Positions 9,641 to 18,426 of a stretch of DNA of 64,000 nucleotides are shown in pieces. The position numbers were made by a program, and so were the translations under genes. The notes beneath the pieces are model-generated. The model did not search any database, was not told the DNA's origin, and was given only the letters and a program-made list of their open reading frames with translations. The stretch is from CAVUXJ01 sp963814975 (lineage in GTDB: Bacteria > Acidobacteriota > Vicinamibacteria > Vicinamibacterales > CAVVIG01), in the NCBI GenBank assembly GCA_963814975.1, contig CAWFFB010000030.1, positions 1-64,000 of the forward strand, written 5' to 3'. Numbering within the stretch: position 1 is the first letter of the stretch; every line of letters begins with the position of its first letter.

Positions 9641-10375
9641 ATGCCGAAGCGTTTGACTTCAATCCGCCCGCCGCCCGCCGATCGCAGACCAAAGAACAGG
9701 CTGCTGTCGTCCCTCCCCCGGGCGGATTTCGCGCGGCTCCGCCCGCATCTGCGAACGGTCCCCATTGCGGAGAGGCAGATCCTCCATCCACGCAACGAAC
9801 CGATTCGGGAAGTCTTCTTTCCCAACGGGGGTGTCGCGTCCGTGACGGCCGTGATGCGCGATGGCGCGATGGTCGAGATCGCGACTGTCGGTGACGAAGG
9901 CCTGGTCGGGATGAACGCGTTCTTCGGCCCCGTGCTGACGAGCGGCGAGGCCATGATGCAGGTGCCGGATACGGACGCAGAAGTCATGTCGGTTCAGGCG
10001 TTTCAGGACGAGCTCGATCGCCGCGGCGCGTTCTACGACGCGGTCCAGGTCTATTCGCAAGCGTTCGTGATCCTGATGATGCAGTCAACGGCCTGCATGG
10101 CGCTTCACTCGGTGCAGGAACGCTGCTGCCGGTGGCTGTTGATGACACACGACCGCATCCGCCGGGCAGACTTTCAGCTCAGCCATGAATTTCTCGCCAT
10201 GATGCTGGGCTCCACGCGTCCGACCGTGACCATCGTCGCGGGTGCCCTTCAAAAGGCCGGACTCATCAAGTACACGCATGGGCATATGAGGATCGTGGAC
10301 CGGCGGGGCCTGGAAGCGGCGTCCTGCGAGTGCTACGCCACCGTGAAGGACCACTTCGATCGCCTTGGTCTGTAA
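9641..10375 (+). CDS. Crp/Fnr-family transcriptional regulator
   Basis: A 244-aa regulator. The N-terminal half is a cyclic-nucleotide-binding-type beta barrel (LRTVPIAERQILHPRNEPIREVFFPNGGVASV, then EIATVGDEGLVGMNAFFG). A long dimer helix (FVILMMQSTACMALHSVQERCCRWLLMTHDR) follows, and the C-terminal winged helix contains LSHEFLAMMLGSTRPTVTIVAGALQKAGLI, the HTH_Crp recognition motif. The canonical cAMP-binding arginine motif is not evident, so the effector is unknown. The ATG at 9641 is chosen over the TTG at 9626 because GGAG lies 6 bp upstream. It is monocistronic, between the OYE gene and the lipid cluster. Confidence 0.9.
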   Translation: MPKRLTSIRPPPADRRPKNRLLSSLPRADFARLRPHLRTVPIAERQILHPRNEPIREVFFPNGGVASVTAVMRDGAMVEIATVGDEGLVGMNAFFGPVLTSGEAMMQVPDTDAEVMSVQAFQDELDRRGAFYDAVQVYSQAFVILMMQSTACMALHSVQERCCRWLLMTHDRIRRADFQLSHEFLAMMLGSTRPTVTIVAGALQKAGLIKYTHGHMRIVDRRGLEAASCECYATVKDHFDRLGL

Positions 10376-10514
10376 CGGCCAATCACGGTGCGTCGCGGCT
10401 CGATCGCCGGCGCGCCGGTACGGCTGCCGCGAGAACAACGCGCCCCTCGCGTGCTCGAGAGCTGAGTGACTTGAACGCGCTGAGCCGAGTGACGGCCGGA
10501 TAGCGTTGGCGGGT

Positions 10515-12440
10515 CTATTTCGGCGTCGAGGCTTCACACGCCAGCGCCAGGTTGGGCACACCGGCCGCGGGGCGCGGCTTGGGCGACCATTTCACGAGCC
10601 GGCCGTTTTTGGGAATCTGCAGTGTCATCGGCTGCGCCGTCGATGGCAACGGCACGGCCTTCCGGCTGTGCGCGTAGACCGGGTGCTTGCCGTGCTCGCG
10701 GTACCAGTCCGCGACGGTGGCGTTCTGGTACATCTTCTCGACAATCTGCCGCCATCCCACTCCCGTGTTGTAGGCGCAGAAGGAGATCTCGCCCATCTGC
10801 GTCGCGTAGGGGATGATGCACATCTCGGTGCGCCTGAAGTCGTAGGTCCAGAGATCCTGGAACCACATGCCGGCGACGAACAGCAACAGCCACTCGTCGC
10901 TCTTGCGGTTTCGCTCCTCGCACGCGCCGAGCCGGCCGCCCAGCTGGCCCCCGCTCTGCTTGTCGAACTTACGCACGAGGTCGATCAGGTGGAAGCCCTT
11001 CGGCGCGCGCAGCGGCGAATAGTTGCGCAGCACGCTCAAGGCCGTCTGCACCGTCGTCAGCCACCGGCCGCGCCCCGAATCGGCGATCGCCTTCGCGTCC
11101 TGCAGCACGCGATCGACGTTGATGAACGCGGAGACCGGCGCCCACTCCTTGGTTTTCTTGCTGACCATGAAACCCATGCCGACGCCGCAGTCCGGATGGC
11201 AGCCGCACTTCAGCGTGCCCCAGTCGGCGCCCGGCCCCTGGAGCAGGTCGGTGACATCGGAGAGCACGCTCGAGGCCGAAAGCGGGAACCAGTCGCGCAG
11301 CGGCTCGGTCACTCCGGTCTGCCGTTTCACGTCGTCCGCGAGGTGCGAGAGGGTGTAGCGCTTGGCGTGGCGCTCCTCGTCGGAGATTTCCTCGTCGCGG
11401 CCGGTGAATGAGACGGGTTGAAAGGAGACGAAGCTGATCTTGTCGCAGTTCTGTAGCGCAAACTTGACGATCGGTCCGACCTGGTGATCGTTCACGGTGT
11501 TGACGATCGTGACCACGAGGCACACGTCGATGCCGGCCGCGTACAGGTTCTCGATGGCGCGCAGCTTCACGTCGAACAGGTTCCCGACCTTGCGGTGCGC
11601 ATTCGCCTCCTCCGACACGCCGTCGAACTGCAGGTAGGCGATGCGCAGGCCCGCCTCGCGGGCCTGCTGCGCGAACGCCGGTTCCTGGGCGAAGCGGATG
11701 CCGTTGGTCGCCGCCTGCACGCTGAAGTAGCCGACCTTCCGGGCGTAGCGGACCGCGTCGAGGAAGATCGGCGAGATCGTCGGCTCGCCGCCCGAGAACT
11801 GTACCGTCATCTGCCGGCGCGGCTTGATGCTCACCGCGTCGTCGAGAAGCTGCTTCACTTCGTCGAGCGTCAGCTCGTGGACGTACCCGACCTGATTGGC
11901 GTCCATGAAGCAGGGATCGCACATCATGTTGCAGCGGTTGGTGAGATCGATGGTGAGCACGGCGCCACGGCCATGCTTGATCGAGGAGGTGCCGTGATTG
12001 TGGAGCCGATCCGTGACCGCGTCGAAGTCGCGCCCGGGGAAAAGCGATTCGATACGCTTGAGGAACTCCGGATTGATCGAGAGCGTATCGGTGAAGGTGC
12101 CGTGAGTCGAGCACGTCTTCTCGATCACGATCTTGCCGTCCCGTTCGAGAATCGATGCCGGGATCTCGCCGACGTGCTGGTTGACCAGCGATTCGATCGA
12201 CTGTTCGCCGGAGACAATGCGCGCGCGCGTCTCGCGCACGCAGGTCGGACAGAGCGAGTCGGTCGTTCGCGGCCATCCGAGCGACGGACTGGACCGCTCG
12301 CGGCTCTTCATGAGCGGCGCCGCAGACCACCGCGGCTGAAACGATTTTCCCTCGAACCGCCTGTTGACTGCCTGAAATACCGGCCACGCGAGCCGAGCGC
12401 TTCCTGTCAGAGCCAGCTCGACAGGCTTCCAAAGGCTCAT
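10515..12440 (-). CDS. Radical SAM enzyme resembling tetraether-lipid synthase (Tes/MJ0619 type)
   Basis: A 641-aa radical SAM protein. The N-terminal zinc/iron-type module DSLCPTCVRE (Cys64, Cys67) with KTCSTHGTF (Cys110, His113) precedes the radical SAM core, whose cluster motif is CNMMCDPC (Cys170, Cys174, Cys177, a C-x3-C-x2-C). FSGGEPT and the TNGIRF strand follow, and the C-terminal half has further Cys groups (KCGCHPDCGVGMGF, EMCIIPYATQMGEISFC). The N-terminal CPxC...CxxHG module in front of a MoaA-like core is the layout I know from Tes and MJ0619-like proteins, which join lipid alkyl-chain ends. It lies 84 bp downstream of the AMP-ligase on the same strand. The activity is inferred. 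Confidence 0.75.
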   Translation of the reverse strand: MSLWKPVELALTGSARLAWPVFQAVNRRFEGKSFQPRWSAAPLMKSRERSSPSLGWPRTTDSLCPTCVRETRARIVSGEQSIESLVNQHVGEIPASILERDGKIVIEKTCSTHGTFTDTLSINPEFLKRIESLFPGRDFDAVTDRLHNHGTSSIKHGRGAVLTIDLTNRCNMMCDPCFMDANQVGYVHELTLDEVKQLLDDAVSIKPRRQMTVQFSGGEPTISPIFLDAVRYARKVGYFSVQAATNGIRFAQEPAFAQQAREAGLRIAYLQFDGVSEEANAHRKVGNLFDVKLRAIENLYAAGIDVCLVVTIVNTVNDHQVGPIVKFALQNCDKISFVSFQPVSFTGRDEEISDEERHAKRYTLSHLADDVKRQTGVTEPLRDWFPLSASSVLSDVTDLLQGPGADWGTLKCGCHPDCGVGMGFMVSKKTKEWAPVSAFINVDRVLQDAKAIADSGRGRWLTTVQTALSVLRNYSPLRAPKGFHLIDLVRKFDKQSGGQLGGRLGACEERNRKSDEWLLLFVAGMWFQDLWTYDFRRTEMCIIPYATQMGEISFCAYNTGVGWRQIVEKMYQNATVADWYREHGKHPVYAHSRKAVPLPSTAQPMTLQIPKNGRLVKWSPKPRPAAGVPNLALACEASTPK

Positions 12441-12524
12441 ACGACCTCTCCTCCCACACCAACGATCGCGCGGCCGTCTCACGACGGACCTCTCTGAAAC
12501 GGCGGCAAATCATAGCACGGTGGA

Positions 12525-13970
12525 TCAGCGCGCCAGATCGACCTGCGCCCGCACCAGCTCATGCAGCGCGCGGTCGTCGATCTTTCCTCTGGCCGTCAGC
12601 GGCAGCCGATCGACCAAGACGACGATTCTCGGGATCTTGAATGCCGCCAGCCGCCAGGCGCAGTGCTGCCGGACGGCCGCCAACGTCAGACCAGGCGGGC
12701 CCGCGACGACCGCCGCGATCTGCTCTCCGCGCGCCAGGTCGCCGGCGGCCACCACGCGCGCATCGGCGACGCCGTCCATCTCTCGCAGAACGCGCTCGAC
12801 CTCACCCGGCTGCACTTTGCGTCCCGCGACATTGATGAACGATGACACCCGTCCGGCGAGGACGAGCCGGCCGTCGCGGAGCAGGCGCCCGTAGTCGCCT
12901 GTCAGAAAGCCGTCGCCGCCGATCTCGTCGCGGTCCCCGCTCTCGCCGACATACCCCGGACACACGGCCAGACTGCGGACGTAGATCCGGCCGTGTCCCG
13001 GCGGCACCCCGGCATCCGGCCTCAGCTCGATCGTGACGCCCGAAATAGGCCGGCCGACTGTCGGTACCTCATCCAGCGTGTCGTCGCCGTCGAACGTGAT
13101 GCCGCCCGTTTCACTCGTGCCGTAGAACGTATGGATCTTCAATCCAAAACGCTCGTGAAAGGCCCGGACGGTCTCGATCGCGAGGCGCGCCCCCGCCGAT
13201 ACCAGCAGCGTGAGCGTCGGGGGCCAGCCGCCGACCGGCGGATGCGCGAGGTAGTGCTGATACATGAACGGCACACCGTGAAACACCCGCGCTCCGTACC
13301 GGCGGGCGTCCGCGGATAGCTGCGGCGGCACGAACGATTCGCGGAGCACGAGCGGCGTCCCCTGCAGGAGCAGGGGCATCACGAGGTTCCCGAACCCGTA
13401 CGCATGCGAGAGTGGAATCGCCGCGACCTGAACGTCCGCGGTCGTGATCCCCATTGCTGACACGATATTCTCGGTGTCGGCCAGAAGCTGCACCTCCGTG
13501 GTGAGCACCGCCTTGGGCAGGCCGGTCGATCCGGACGTCAGCCTCAAGAGCGCCGCGCCGCGATACGCCGGCCGGGGAGACGCGTCCAGCTGAAGCACCG
13601 AGAGCTCACGATCGAGTGCGGCGCTCGAGCGGTCGTTCACGCTCGCCGGCACCACCACCGCCGATGCGCGGAACCGCTCGGCGAGCTCGAGAACCTCGGC
13701 AATTGGCGTCCCGACCTCGATCGGAAGGACCGTGGCGCCGAGAGTCCAACACGCGAGCAAGAGGGGAATCGTGCCCGTGCGATTGCCGCTCACCGACAAC
13801 ACCAGAGCGCCGACTCCGATGCCGAGCGAAGTGAGCAGATCTTGATACTGCTGACAGCGGAGGTCGAGATCCGTCGCCGTGATTGTCCGATCCGTGGCAG
13901 GTAGGTGGATGAGGGGCCGCTGCGGGTCGCCGCGGCGGAGGCTGGCGAACCGATCGACGATGGCCTTCAC
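12525..13970 (-). CDS. AMP-dependent ligase of the polyene/lipid cluster
   Basis: A 481-aa adenylating enzyme that probably activates an acid starter and loads it on the cluster's acyl carrier protein. The motifs are complete: LTSGSTGLPKAV (P-loop), IPLSHAYGFGNLV, FYGTSETGG, GFLTGDYG, GRVSSFINVAGRKVQPGEVE and the C-terminal LPLTARGKID containing the catalytic Lys. The short length and weak N-terminal domain resemble the ligases (ApeH-type) of aryl polyene clusters. It is divergent from the dehydratase gene with only 28 bp between the ATGs, and the radical SAM gene follows it downstream. Confidence 0.85.
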   Translation of the reverse strand: MKAIVDRFASLRRGDPQRPLIHLPATDRTITATDLDLRCQQYQDLLTSLGIGVGALVLSVSGNRTGTIPLLLACWTLGATVLPIEVGTPIAEVLELAERFRASAVVVPASVNDRSSAALDRELSVLQLDASPRPAYRGAALLRLTSGSTGLPKAVLTTEVQLLADTENIVSAMGITTADVQVAAIPLSHAYGFGNLVMPLLLQGTPLVLRESFVPPQLSADARRYGARVFHGVPFMYQHYLAHPPVGGWPPTLTLLVSAGARLAIETVRAFHERFGLKIHTFYGTSETGGITFDGDDTLDEVPTVGRPISGVTIELRPDAGVPPGHGRIYVRSLAVCPGYVGESGDRDEIGGDGFLTGDYGRLLRDGRLVLAGRVSSFINVAGRKVQPGEVERVLREMDGVADARVVAAGDLARGEQIAAVVAGPPGLTLAAVRQHCAWRLAAFKIPRIVVLVDRLPLTARGKIDDRALHELVRAQVDLAR

Positions 13971-13998
13971 GAGCCGGAAAGTATACTGTAACGCCGCA
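13971..13998. promoter_or_regulatory. Very short divergent promoter region between ligase and dehydratase
   Basis: Only 28 bp separate the two ATGs. The segment contains AGTATACTGT, a palindromic -10-like element that could serve both strands. If both genes are transcribed from here, their promoters must overlap the opposite coding sequences. Inference only. Confidence 0.35.
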
Positions 13999-14409
13999 AT
14001 GACATGGCTGGATCGACTTCCGCATCAACCCCCGATGCGGCTGCTGGATGCAGTGACGGAGGTCACCCCCGGGATTAGCGCGGTCGGACGGCGGACCGCG
14101 GCGGCCGATGACTTCTACTTCCAGGGCCACTTTCCCGGGGATCCCGTGGTGCCCGCCGTGATCCTGGTGGAAATGCTGGCGCAGACAGGCGGCATCGCCG
14201 CGGCCAGCGCGTTCGACGCAGCAACACCGGTGGTGCTGCGGGTCGCGGGAATCGGTCCCTGCAAATTCCCGGCTGCGGCGGTTCCCGGCGAAGTTCTCGA
14301 AGCGCGGGCGCGCGTCGTGGGCAAGCTGGGGCGGTTGATCAAGATTGAAGGCGAGGTCACCGCCGACGGGCGGCTCGTGGGATCCGGGAGCTTGACGCTG
14401 GCCGGCTAG
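13999..14409 (+). CDS. FabZ/ApeP-like 3-hydroxyacyl-ACP dehydratase
   Basis: A 136-aa hot-dog-fold dehydratase that removes water from 3-hydroxyacyl-ACP to give the trans-2-enoyl product. It opens LPHQPPMRLLDAV and contains the catalytic block FYFQGHFPGDPVVPAVILVEMLAQTGG, with His44 and Glu58 corresponding to the FabZ His/Glu pair. It has the normal family length. In a polyene assembly line this step leaves the double bonds in place. Start chosen at the ATG giving MTWLDRLPH. The next gene begins 30 bp downstream on the same strand. Confidence 0.85.
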   Translation: MTWLDRLPHQPPMRLLDAVTEVTPGISAVGRRTAAADDFYFQGHFPGDPVVPAVILVEMLAQTGGIAAASAFDAATPVVLRVAGIGPCKFPAAAVPGEVLEARARVVGKLGRLIKIEGEVTADGRLVGSGSLTLAG

Positions 14410-14439
14410 GCTGTTTTCCGCGCATGGCACAATGACCGG

Positions 14440-15600
14440 ATGCGCGCAACCGTCAGACGGTTGTTCTACGGCCTCCGCAGCGAGGGTGCGGGCGCGGGCC
14501 GCGAAGCGACGGCCGTGGGTCTCGGGGTCTTCATCGGGTGTTTGCCACTCTACGGCTTCCACCTGCTGCTTTGCTGGATCACGGGCTGGATATTCGGACT
14601 GAACCGGCTCAAGATCTACCTCGCCGCGAACATCTCGAACCCGCTGATCGCGCCGCTGCTGCTCTTCTCGGAACTCCAGACCGGCGCCTGGGTCCGTCGC
14701 GGCGCCTTCCATAAGCTGACCCTGCAGACGGCCAGGACCACGGACCTGTCCGTTTTCGGACTCGACATCCTCACCGGCAGCCTGATGATCGGCGCGACGC
14801 TCGGGGCCGTGGTCGCATTGGTCACGTACCTCTCGGTGCGAGGGACCGCCGACGATGCGCTTTTTCTCGATCTGGTGCGCGACGCGTCGGATCGCTACAT
14901 GACGGCCAGCATCGTCGCCTGGGAGTTCGCGCGCGGCAAGCTGCGTGGTGATCCGCTGTATCGATCGACGGTGTGCGGCGGGCTGCTGCCTTCGGGCGGA
15001 ACTTTGGTCGAGATCGGCTGCGGCGGTGGACTGACGCTGGCGATTCTTGCCGAAGCCCAAACGAGGTACAGGCAGGGGCGCTGGCCTGCGAACTGGAATC
15101 CGCCGCCGCTGTTCGACCGCCTGATCGGCATCGAAGTGCGAGCGCGTCCGGCAGCGTTGGCGCGGGAGGTGCTCGGATCGGACGCCACCATCGTGCACGG
15201 CGATGCCCGCACCACGAACGTCGGGCCGTGCCGGGCCGTGCTGCTCTTCGACGTGCTGCACCTGCTGCGGCCGCCCGAGCAGGAAGCGCTCCTCGCGGCT
15301 GTGTCCGCCGCTCTCGGACCCGACGGTGTCGCGCTCATCCGCGAAGCCGACGCGTCCGGCGGATGGCGGTTCGCGGCCGTGCGGGTGGGAAACAGGGTGA
15401 AAGCGCTGGCTTTCGGTCACTGGCGGCAGCCGTTTGGTTTCCGCACGGCCGACGAATGGCTCGCTTGTTTCGCCACGCACGGATTGGCGGGACAGGTGCG
15501 GCCGATGAGCGCGGGCACGCCCTTCGCCAACGTGCTGTTCCGGGTTACGGTTCCGGCGCACGCGTCTGCCACCACCCACCGATCTTCACGAGCTGTTTGA
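14440..15600 (+). CDS. DUF2062 membrane domain fused to SAM methyltransferase
   Basis: A 386-aa two-domain protein. Residues ~1-135 form a DUF2062 domain with hydrophobic helices (GLGVFIGCLPLYGFHLLLCW, the ISNPLIAPLLLF motif and a helix around SLMIGATLGAVVALVTYLSV). Residues ~170-380 are a class I methyltransferase with the SAM motif TLVEIGCGGGLTLAIL and a second acidic strand RLIGIEV. A membrane-bound methyltransferase fits modification of a lipid-linked aromatic or polyene head. The 3' end overlaps the convergent downstream gene by 56 bp. Comparable DUF2062 and methyltransferase genes occur in aryl polyene/flexirubin clusters. Confidence 0.8.
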   Translation: MRATVRRLFYGLRSEGAGAGREATAVGLGVFIGCLPLYGFHLLLCWITGWIFGLNRLKIYLAANISNPLIAPLLLFSELQTGAWVRRGAFHKLTLQTARTTDLSVFGLDILTGSLMIGATLGAVVALVTYLSVRGTADDALFLDLVRDASDRYMTASIVAWEFARGKLRGDPLYRSTVCGGLLPSGGTLVEIGCGGGLTLAILAEAQTRYRQGRWPANWNPPPLFDRLIGIEVRARPAALAREVLGSDATIVHGDARTTNVGPCRAVLLFDVLHLLRPPEQEALLAAVSAALGPDGVALIREADASGGWRFAAVRVGNRVKALAFGHWRQPFGFRTADEWLACFATHGLAGQVRPMSAGTPFANVLFRVTVPAHASATTHRSSRAV

Positions 15601-16573
15601 TGACACGGCCGTTTCGATCGAAGGCGCCGCCGACCCATAGCCGGCACGTGATGCGCGCGGGGCCGGCCGGGGTGCTCGCCGCGAGCACCAGCTCCGAGCC
15701 TACCTCGCCACCATCAACAAGAGGCCGCGAGCAGAATCGCAGATCGGACCACAACACCTGGCGCCCGCCATCGGCTGCCGCCACTTCGCCCGCGAACGCG
15801 AGCTCGTGCACGTCGAGAAAATTCCGCACCGCTTCGAGCGAACGCGATTCGTGCACCAGAGGGGAGTCTGGCACGATGGGCCACGTGAGCAGAAGGATCG
15901 GAGGGCGTCCGGCTTCGACCTGCCTCTGCGTCAACGCGTCCGCGCGCCGGTCGAACACGAGCCACTTCGTCAAACTCCCCCATCGCGCCTCGACAATTCG
16001 CGTCAGCGCCGGGGCGTGATCGACGGTCCTGTCGGAGGGAAGGGCCTGGGCCAGCAACACCGCCTTCACGCCCAGGAAGGCCGCGACACCGGCCACGAGA
16101 GCGACAGCGGTGGTGCGAGGGCGACGCCGCGACAAGGCGAGCGCGACGGCACCAACCATGAAAATCGCCAGCAGCCATGGCTCTCCCATGGCCACGAGCG
16201 GAAGGCTGACGCGTCCGGGGACGAGCGGCCACCCGATCTGGATGCGCGCACCAGACAGGACGTCGAGCGTGACGTGACTGAGACAGCCGAGCCACGCGGC
16301 GGCGATTAGATCGAACACCGGGGTGTCGCGGGCGAATGCGCGGGCGATCAGCGCGGCGAAACCTGCGACTGGCACGCCGCCGGCGAGGGAATGCGTGCCG
16401 ATCTCGTGGGCGCGCAGATAGATGTCCCAGCCGAAAGGCATCAGCACGGCGTCTACATCCGGGAGGAGCGCGCCGAGGATGCCGGCCATCACGCGGGCCC
16501 GGACAGGCGAAGACTGCCGGCCGATCGCCGTCGCGAGCGTCTGCCCTAAGACGGCGTGTGAGATAGGGTCCAC
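15545..16573 (-). CDS. Membrane-bound metal-dependent hydrolase (YdjM/LexA-binding family)
   Basis: A 342-aa inner-membrane protein of the YdjM type. Conserved metal-type motifs near the N-terminus are MDPISHAVLGQ, LLPDVDAV, HEIGTHSLAGG and CLSHVTLDVLS. Transmembrane segments lie near PVAGFAALIARAF, LLAIFMVGAVALAL and VALVAGVAAFLGVKAVLL. The C-terminal ~150 residues form a soluble domain. The GTG start (16573) is the only one that keeps the DPISH motif at the N-terminus. Its role in the cluster is unknown; it may act on a lipid phosphate or ester. It overlaps the methyltransferase gene tail to tail. Confidence 0.8.
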   Translation of the reverse strand: MDPISHAVLGQTLATAIGRQSSPVRARVMAGILGALLPDVDAVLMPFGWDIYLRAHEIGTHSLAGGVPVAGFAALIARAFARDTPVFDLIAAAWLGCLSHVTLDVLSGARIQIGWPLVPGRVSLPLVAMGEPWLLAIFMVGAVALALSRRRPRTTAVALVAGVAAFLGVKAVLLAQALPSDRTVDHAPALTRIVEARWGSLTKWLVFDRRADALTQRQVEAGRPPILLLTWPIVPDSPLVHESRSLEAVRNFLDVHELAFAGEVAAADGGRQVLWSDLRFCSRPLVDGGEVGSELVLAASTPAGPARITCRLWVGGAFDRNGRVIKQLVKIGGWWQTRAPEP

Positions 16574-16763
16574 ATGGTGTCCCGCTAGAATCGGGTGCGC
16601 GAGAGATTCACAAACACGAGCCGCGAAACAAGGGCGCTACCACCGGGGACCACGGGGGTGGCCGAGGTCGGCCTTTCGTCACGGTCGGTGGCGGTTGAGA
16701 CTCCACCTTGTATCGGTGTCCTCCATGGTAGAGCCGATCGCAGATAGAAAGGCGCGATACGCA

Positions 16764-17747
16764 TCAGACTAGCCGAGGCCCTCGTACGAATCCTGCTGTG
16801 CGTCCCAGTATCGATAGAAGTGGTACCAGGTACTCGGGATGCTGTCGGACGCGATCGCTCAGCTGATCCGCGAACTGCTGCGTGGCCTGGCGGATGGCCT
16901 CGTCTCGCGGCCGATCGGTCGCAACTCTGATCGGGTCGCCGAGGAAGACGGAAAATGGCGGGTGGCTCTCGGTGCGCTGGATGAAGCAGGGCATCAGCGG
17001 TGCGCCGGAGACGTACCCCATCAACGCCGGCGTCCGCAGGAACCAGGCCGGCCGGCCGAGCAGCGTCACCTGCACGCGATCCCGGCCCAGGTGCCGATCC
17101 ATCAACATCGCCACGATGCCGTTGTCGGCGAGGCGCCGCCGGATCTGCAGGGCTGTATCGAGGGCCTGGCGGATCTCGATGGTGTCGACGCCCAGGCCAT
17201 CGCGAATCTTCCGTCGCACGCGGTTCACCTCCGCGCTCGCCTCTGCCATGGCGATGATCGTCAGCGGCAGGTGTAGCACCCGGCTCATGAGTACGCTGCC
17301 GATTTCCCAGTTACCGTAATGGCCGGTTACGAGAATCGCGCCGCGGCCCTGCGCGAGTACCTGATTGAACCGTGGCAGGTATTCAGGCGGCGGATCGAAC
17401 AGCGCCGTCGCACGCGTTTCGTCGAACGACAGCGCGCGAACGAAGTCGATCGTGTCGCGCGCGTACGCCTGCAGCATGCGCCGGGCCCGACGGTCCAGCG
17501 CGCCGGGCGCCTCCGCCGGAAACACCGCGCGCAGGTTGTCTCCGATGGCCGCGCACGTCGCCGGCATGAGATGGGATGCCAGCCAAGTGCCCCCGTCGCC
17601 GATCGCATACGACGCCGCCTTGGGCAGCCATCGCACTCCGGCACAGGTCGCCCTGAAAATCGCGCCGTTGTTCAGGCCGTGCAGCGTCCACCGGCGCGGC
17701 TCCAGCGTCCCACGTGACTCGTGCTCCGGCACGGGCACGCTTCCCAC
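16764..17747 (-). CDS. LpxL/HtrB-type lysophospholipid acyltransferase
   Basis: A 327-aa acyltransferase of the lipid A biosynthesis (LpxL/HtrB) family, probably attached to the cytoplasmic face of the inner membrane. The catalytic motif GHYGNWEIG (His143, Glu148, H-x4-E) is present, followed by the AMLMDRHLGRDRVQVTLLGRPAWFLRTPALM block typical of the family and a late PCFIQRTESHPPFSVFLGDPI strand. Predicted to transfer an acyl or polyene chain to a lipid acceptor. GTG start 8 bp after the stop of the GT2 gene: the order exporter, GT2, acyltransferase forms one minus-strand operon. Aryl polyene clusters carry such an acyltransferase. Confidence 0.85.
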   Translation of the reverse strand: MGSVPVPEHESRGTLEPRRWTLHGLNNGAIFRATCAGVRWLPKAASYAIGDGGTWLASHLMPATCAAIGDNLRAVFPAEAPGALDRRARRMLQAYARDTIDFVRALSFDETRATALFDPPPEYLPRFNQVLAQGRGAILVTGHYGNWEIGSVLMSRVLHLPLTIIAMAEASAEVNRVRRKIRDGLGVDTIEIRQALDTALQIRRRLADNGIVAMLMDRHLGRDRVQVTLLGRPAWFLRTPALMGYVSGAPLMPCFIQRTESHPPFSVFLGDPIRVATDRPRDEAIRQATQQFADQLSDRVRQHPEYLVPLLSILGRTAGFVRGPRLV

Positions 17748-17754
17748 CGGGTGA

Positions 17755-18426
17755 TCAGATGCGTTCGAGGAACTGATAGTACACCGCCAGAAAACAGGTG
17801 CGCGTGGTATCGCGCACCGGACGAAGCTTGCTGCGTCCCGCGGTATAGACAGCCGTGATCGGGACGGTCGCCAGCCGCGCGCCCCTCCGCCGCAGCTTGA
17901 CGAGCATCTCGGTTTCGATATCGTAGCCGCGCGCTCTCAGCGGCAGATTTCTCAGCGCGTCGAGCCGGCAGACGCGGAATCCGCATTGCGAGTCCTGCAC
18001 GGGGGCGCCGACGAACCACGACAGCGCCCGGCTACCGATCCGATTCGCGTGATAGCGCGCCGCCGGCATGCCTTCACGGCTGAACTGGCGCTCGCCGAGG
18101 ACCAGGTCGGCGCCGGTTCGCTCGGCGGCGGCGAGCAGCAACAGCGCCTCGCTCGGACGATGCTGCAGATCGCCGTCGAGCAGCAGCACGTGGGTGAACG
18201 GCCCCGTCATCACATGTCCGATCCCCGCACGGACGGCGCTTCCCTTGCCGGTGTTCGTCCCGCGCGAGAGCACCTCTGCCCCTGCCGCACGCGCCCGCGC
18301 CGCCGTCTGGTCCGTCGACCCGTCGTCAACGATCAGCACGTGCGACACGACGCCCTGCAGGCCCGTGACGACGTCGGCGATCGACCCCGCTTCGTTGAAC
18401 GCCGGCACGATCGCGACAGCGTTCAT
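17755..18426 (-). CDS. Family 2 glycosyltransferase
   Basis: A 223-aa GT-A-fold, dolichyl-phosphate-mannose-synthase-like transferase. It starts MNAVAIVPAFNEAGSIADV and has LIVDDGSTDQTA, GKGSAVRAG, LLLDGDLQHRP (DxD-type metal site) and the acceptor-side DSQCGFRVCRLDAL. No transmembrane tail is present, so it is the soluble short form. Its ATG overlaps the stop of the exporter gene (ATGA). Probably glycosylates the lipid product or its carrier. GT2 genes of this type are regular members of aryl polyene and flexirubin clusters, sometimes fused to the acyltransferase. Confidence 0.9.
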   Translation of the reverse strand: MNAVAIVPAFNEAGSIADVVTGLQGVVSHVLIVDDGSTDQTAARARAAGAEVLSRGTNTGKGSAVRAGIGHVMTGPFTHVLLLDGDLQHRPSEALLLLAAAERTGADLVLGERQFSREGMPAARYHANRIGSRALSWFVGAPVQDSQCGFRVCRLDALRNLPLRARGYDIETEMLVKLRRRGARLATVPITAVYTAGRSKLRPVRDTTRTCFLAVYYQFLERI

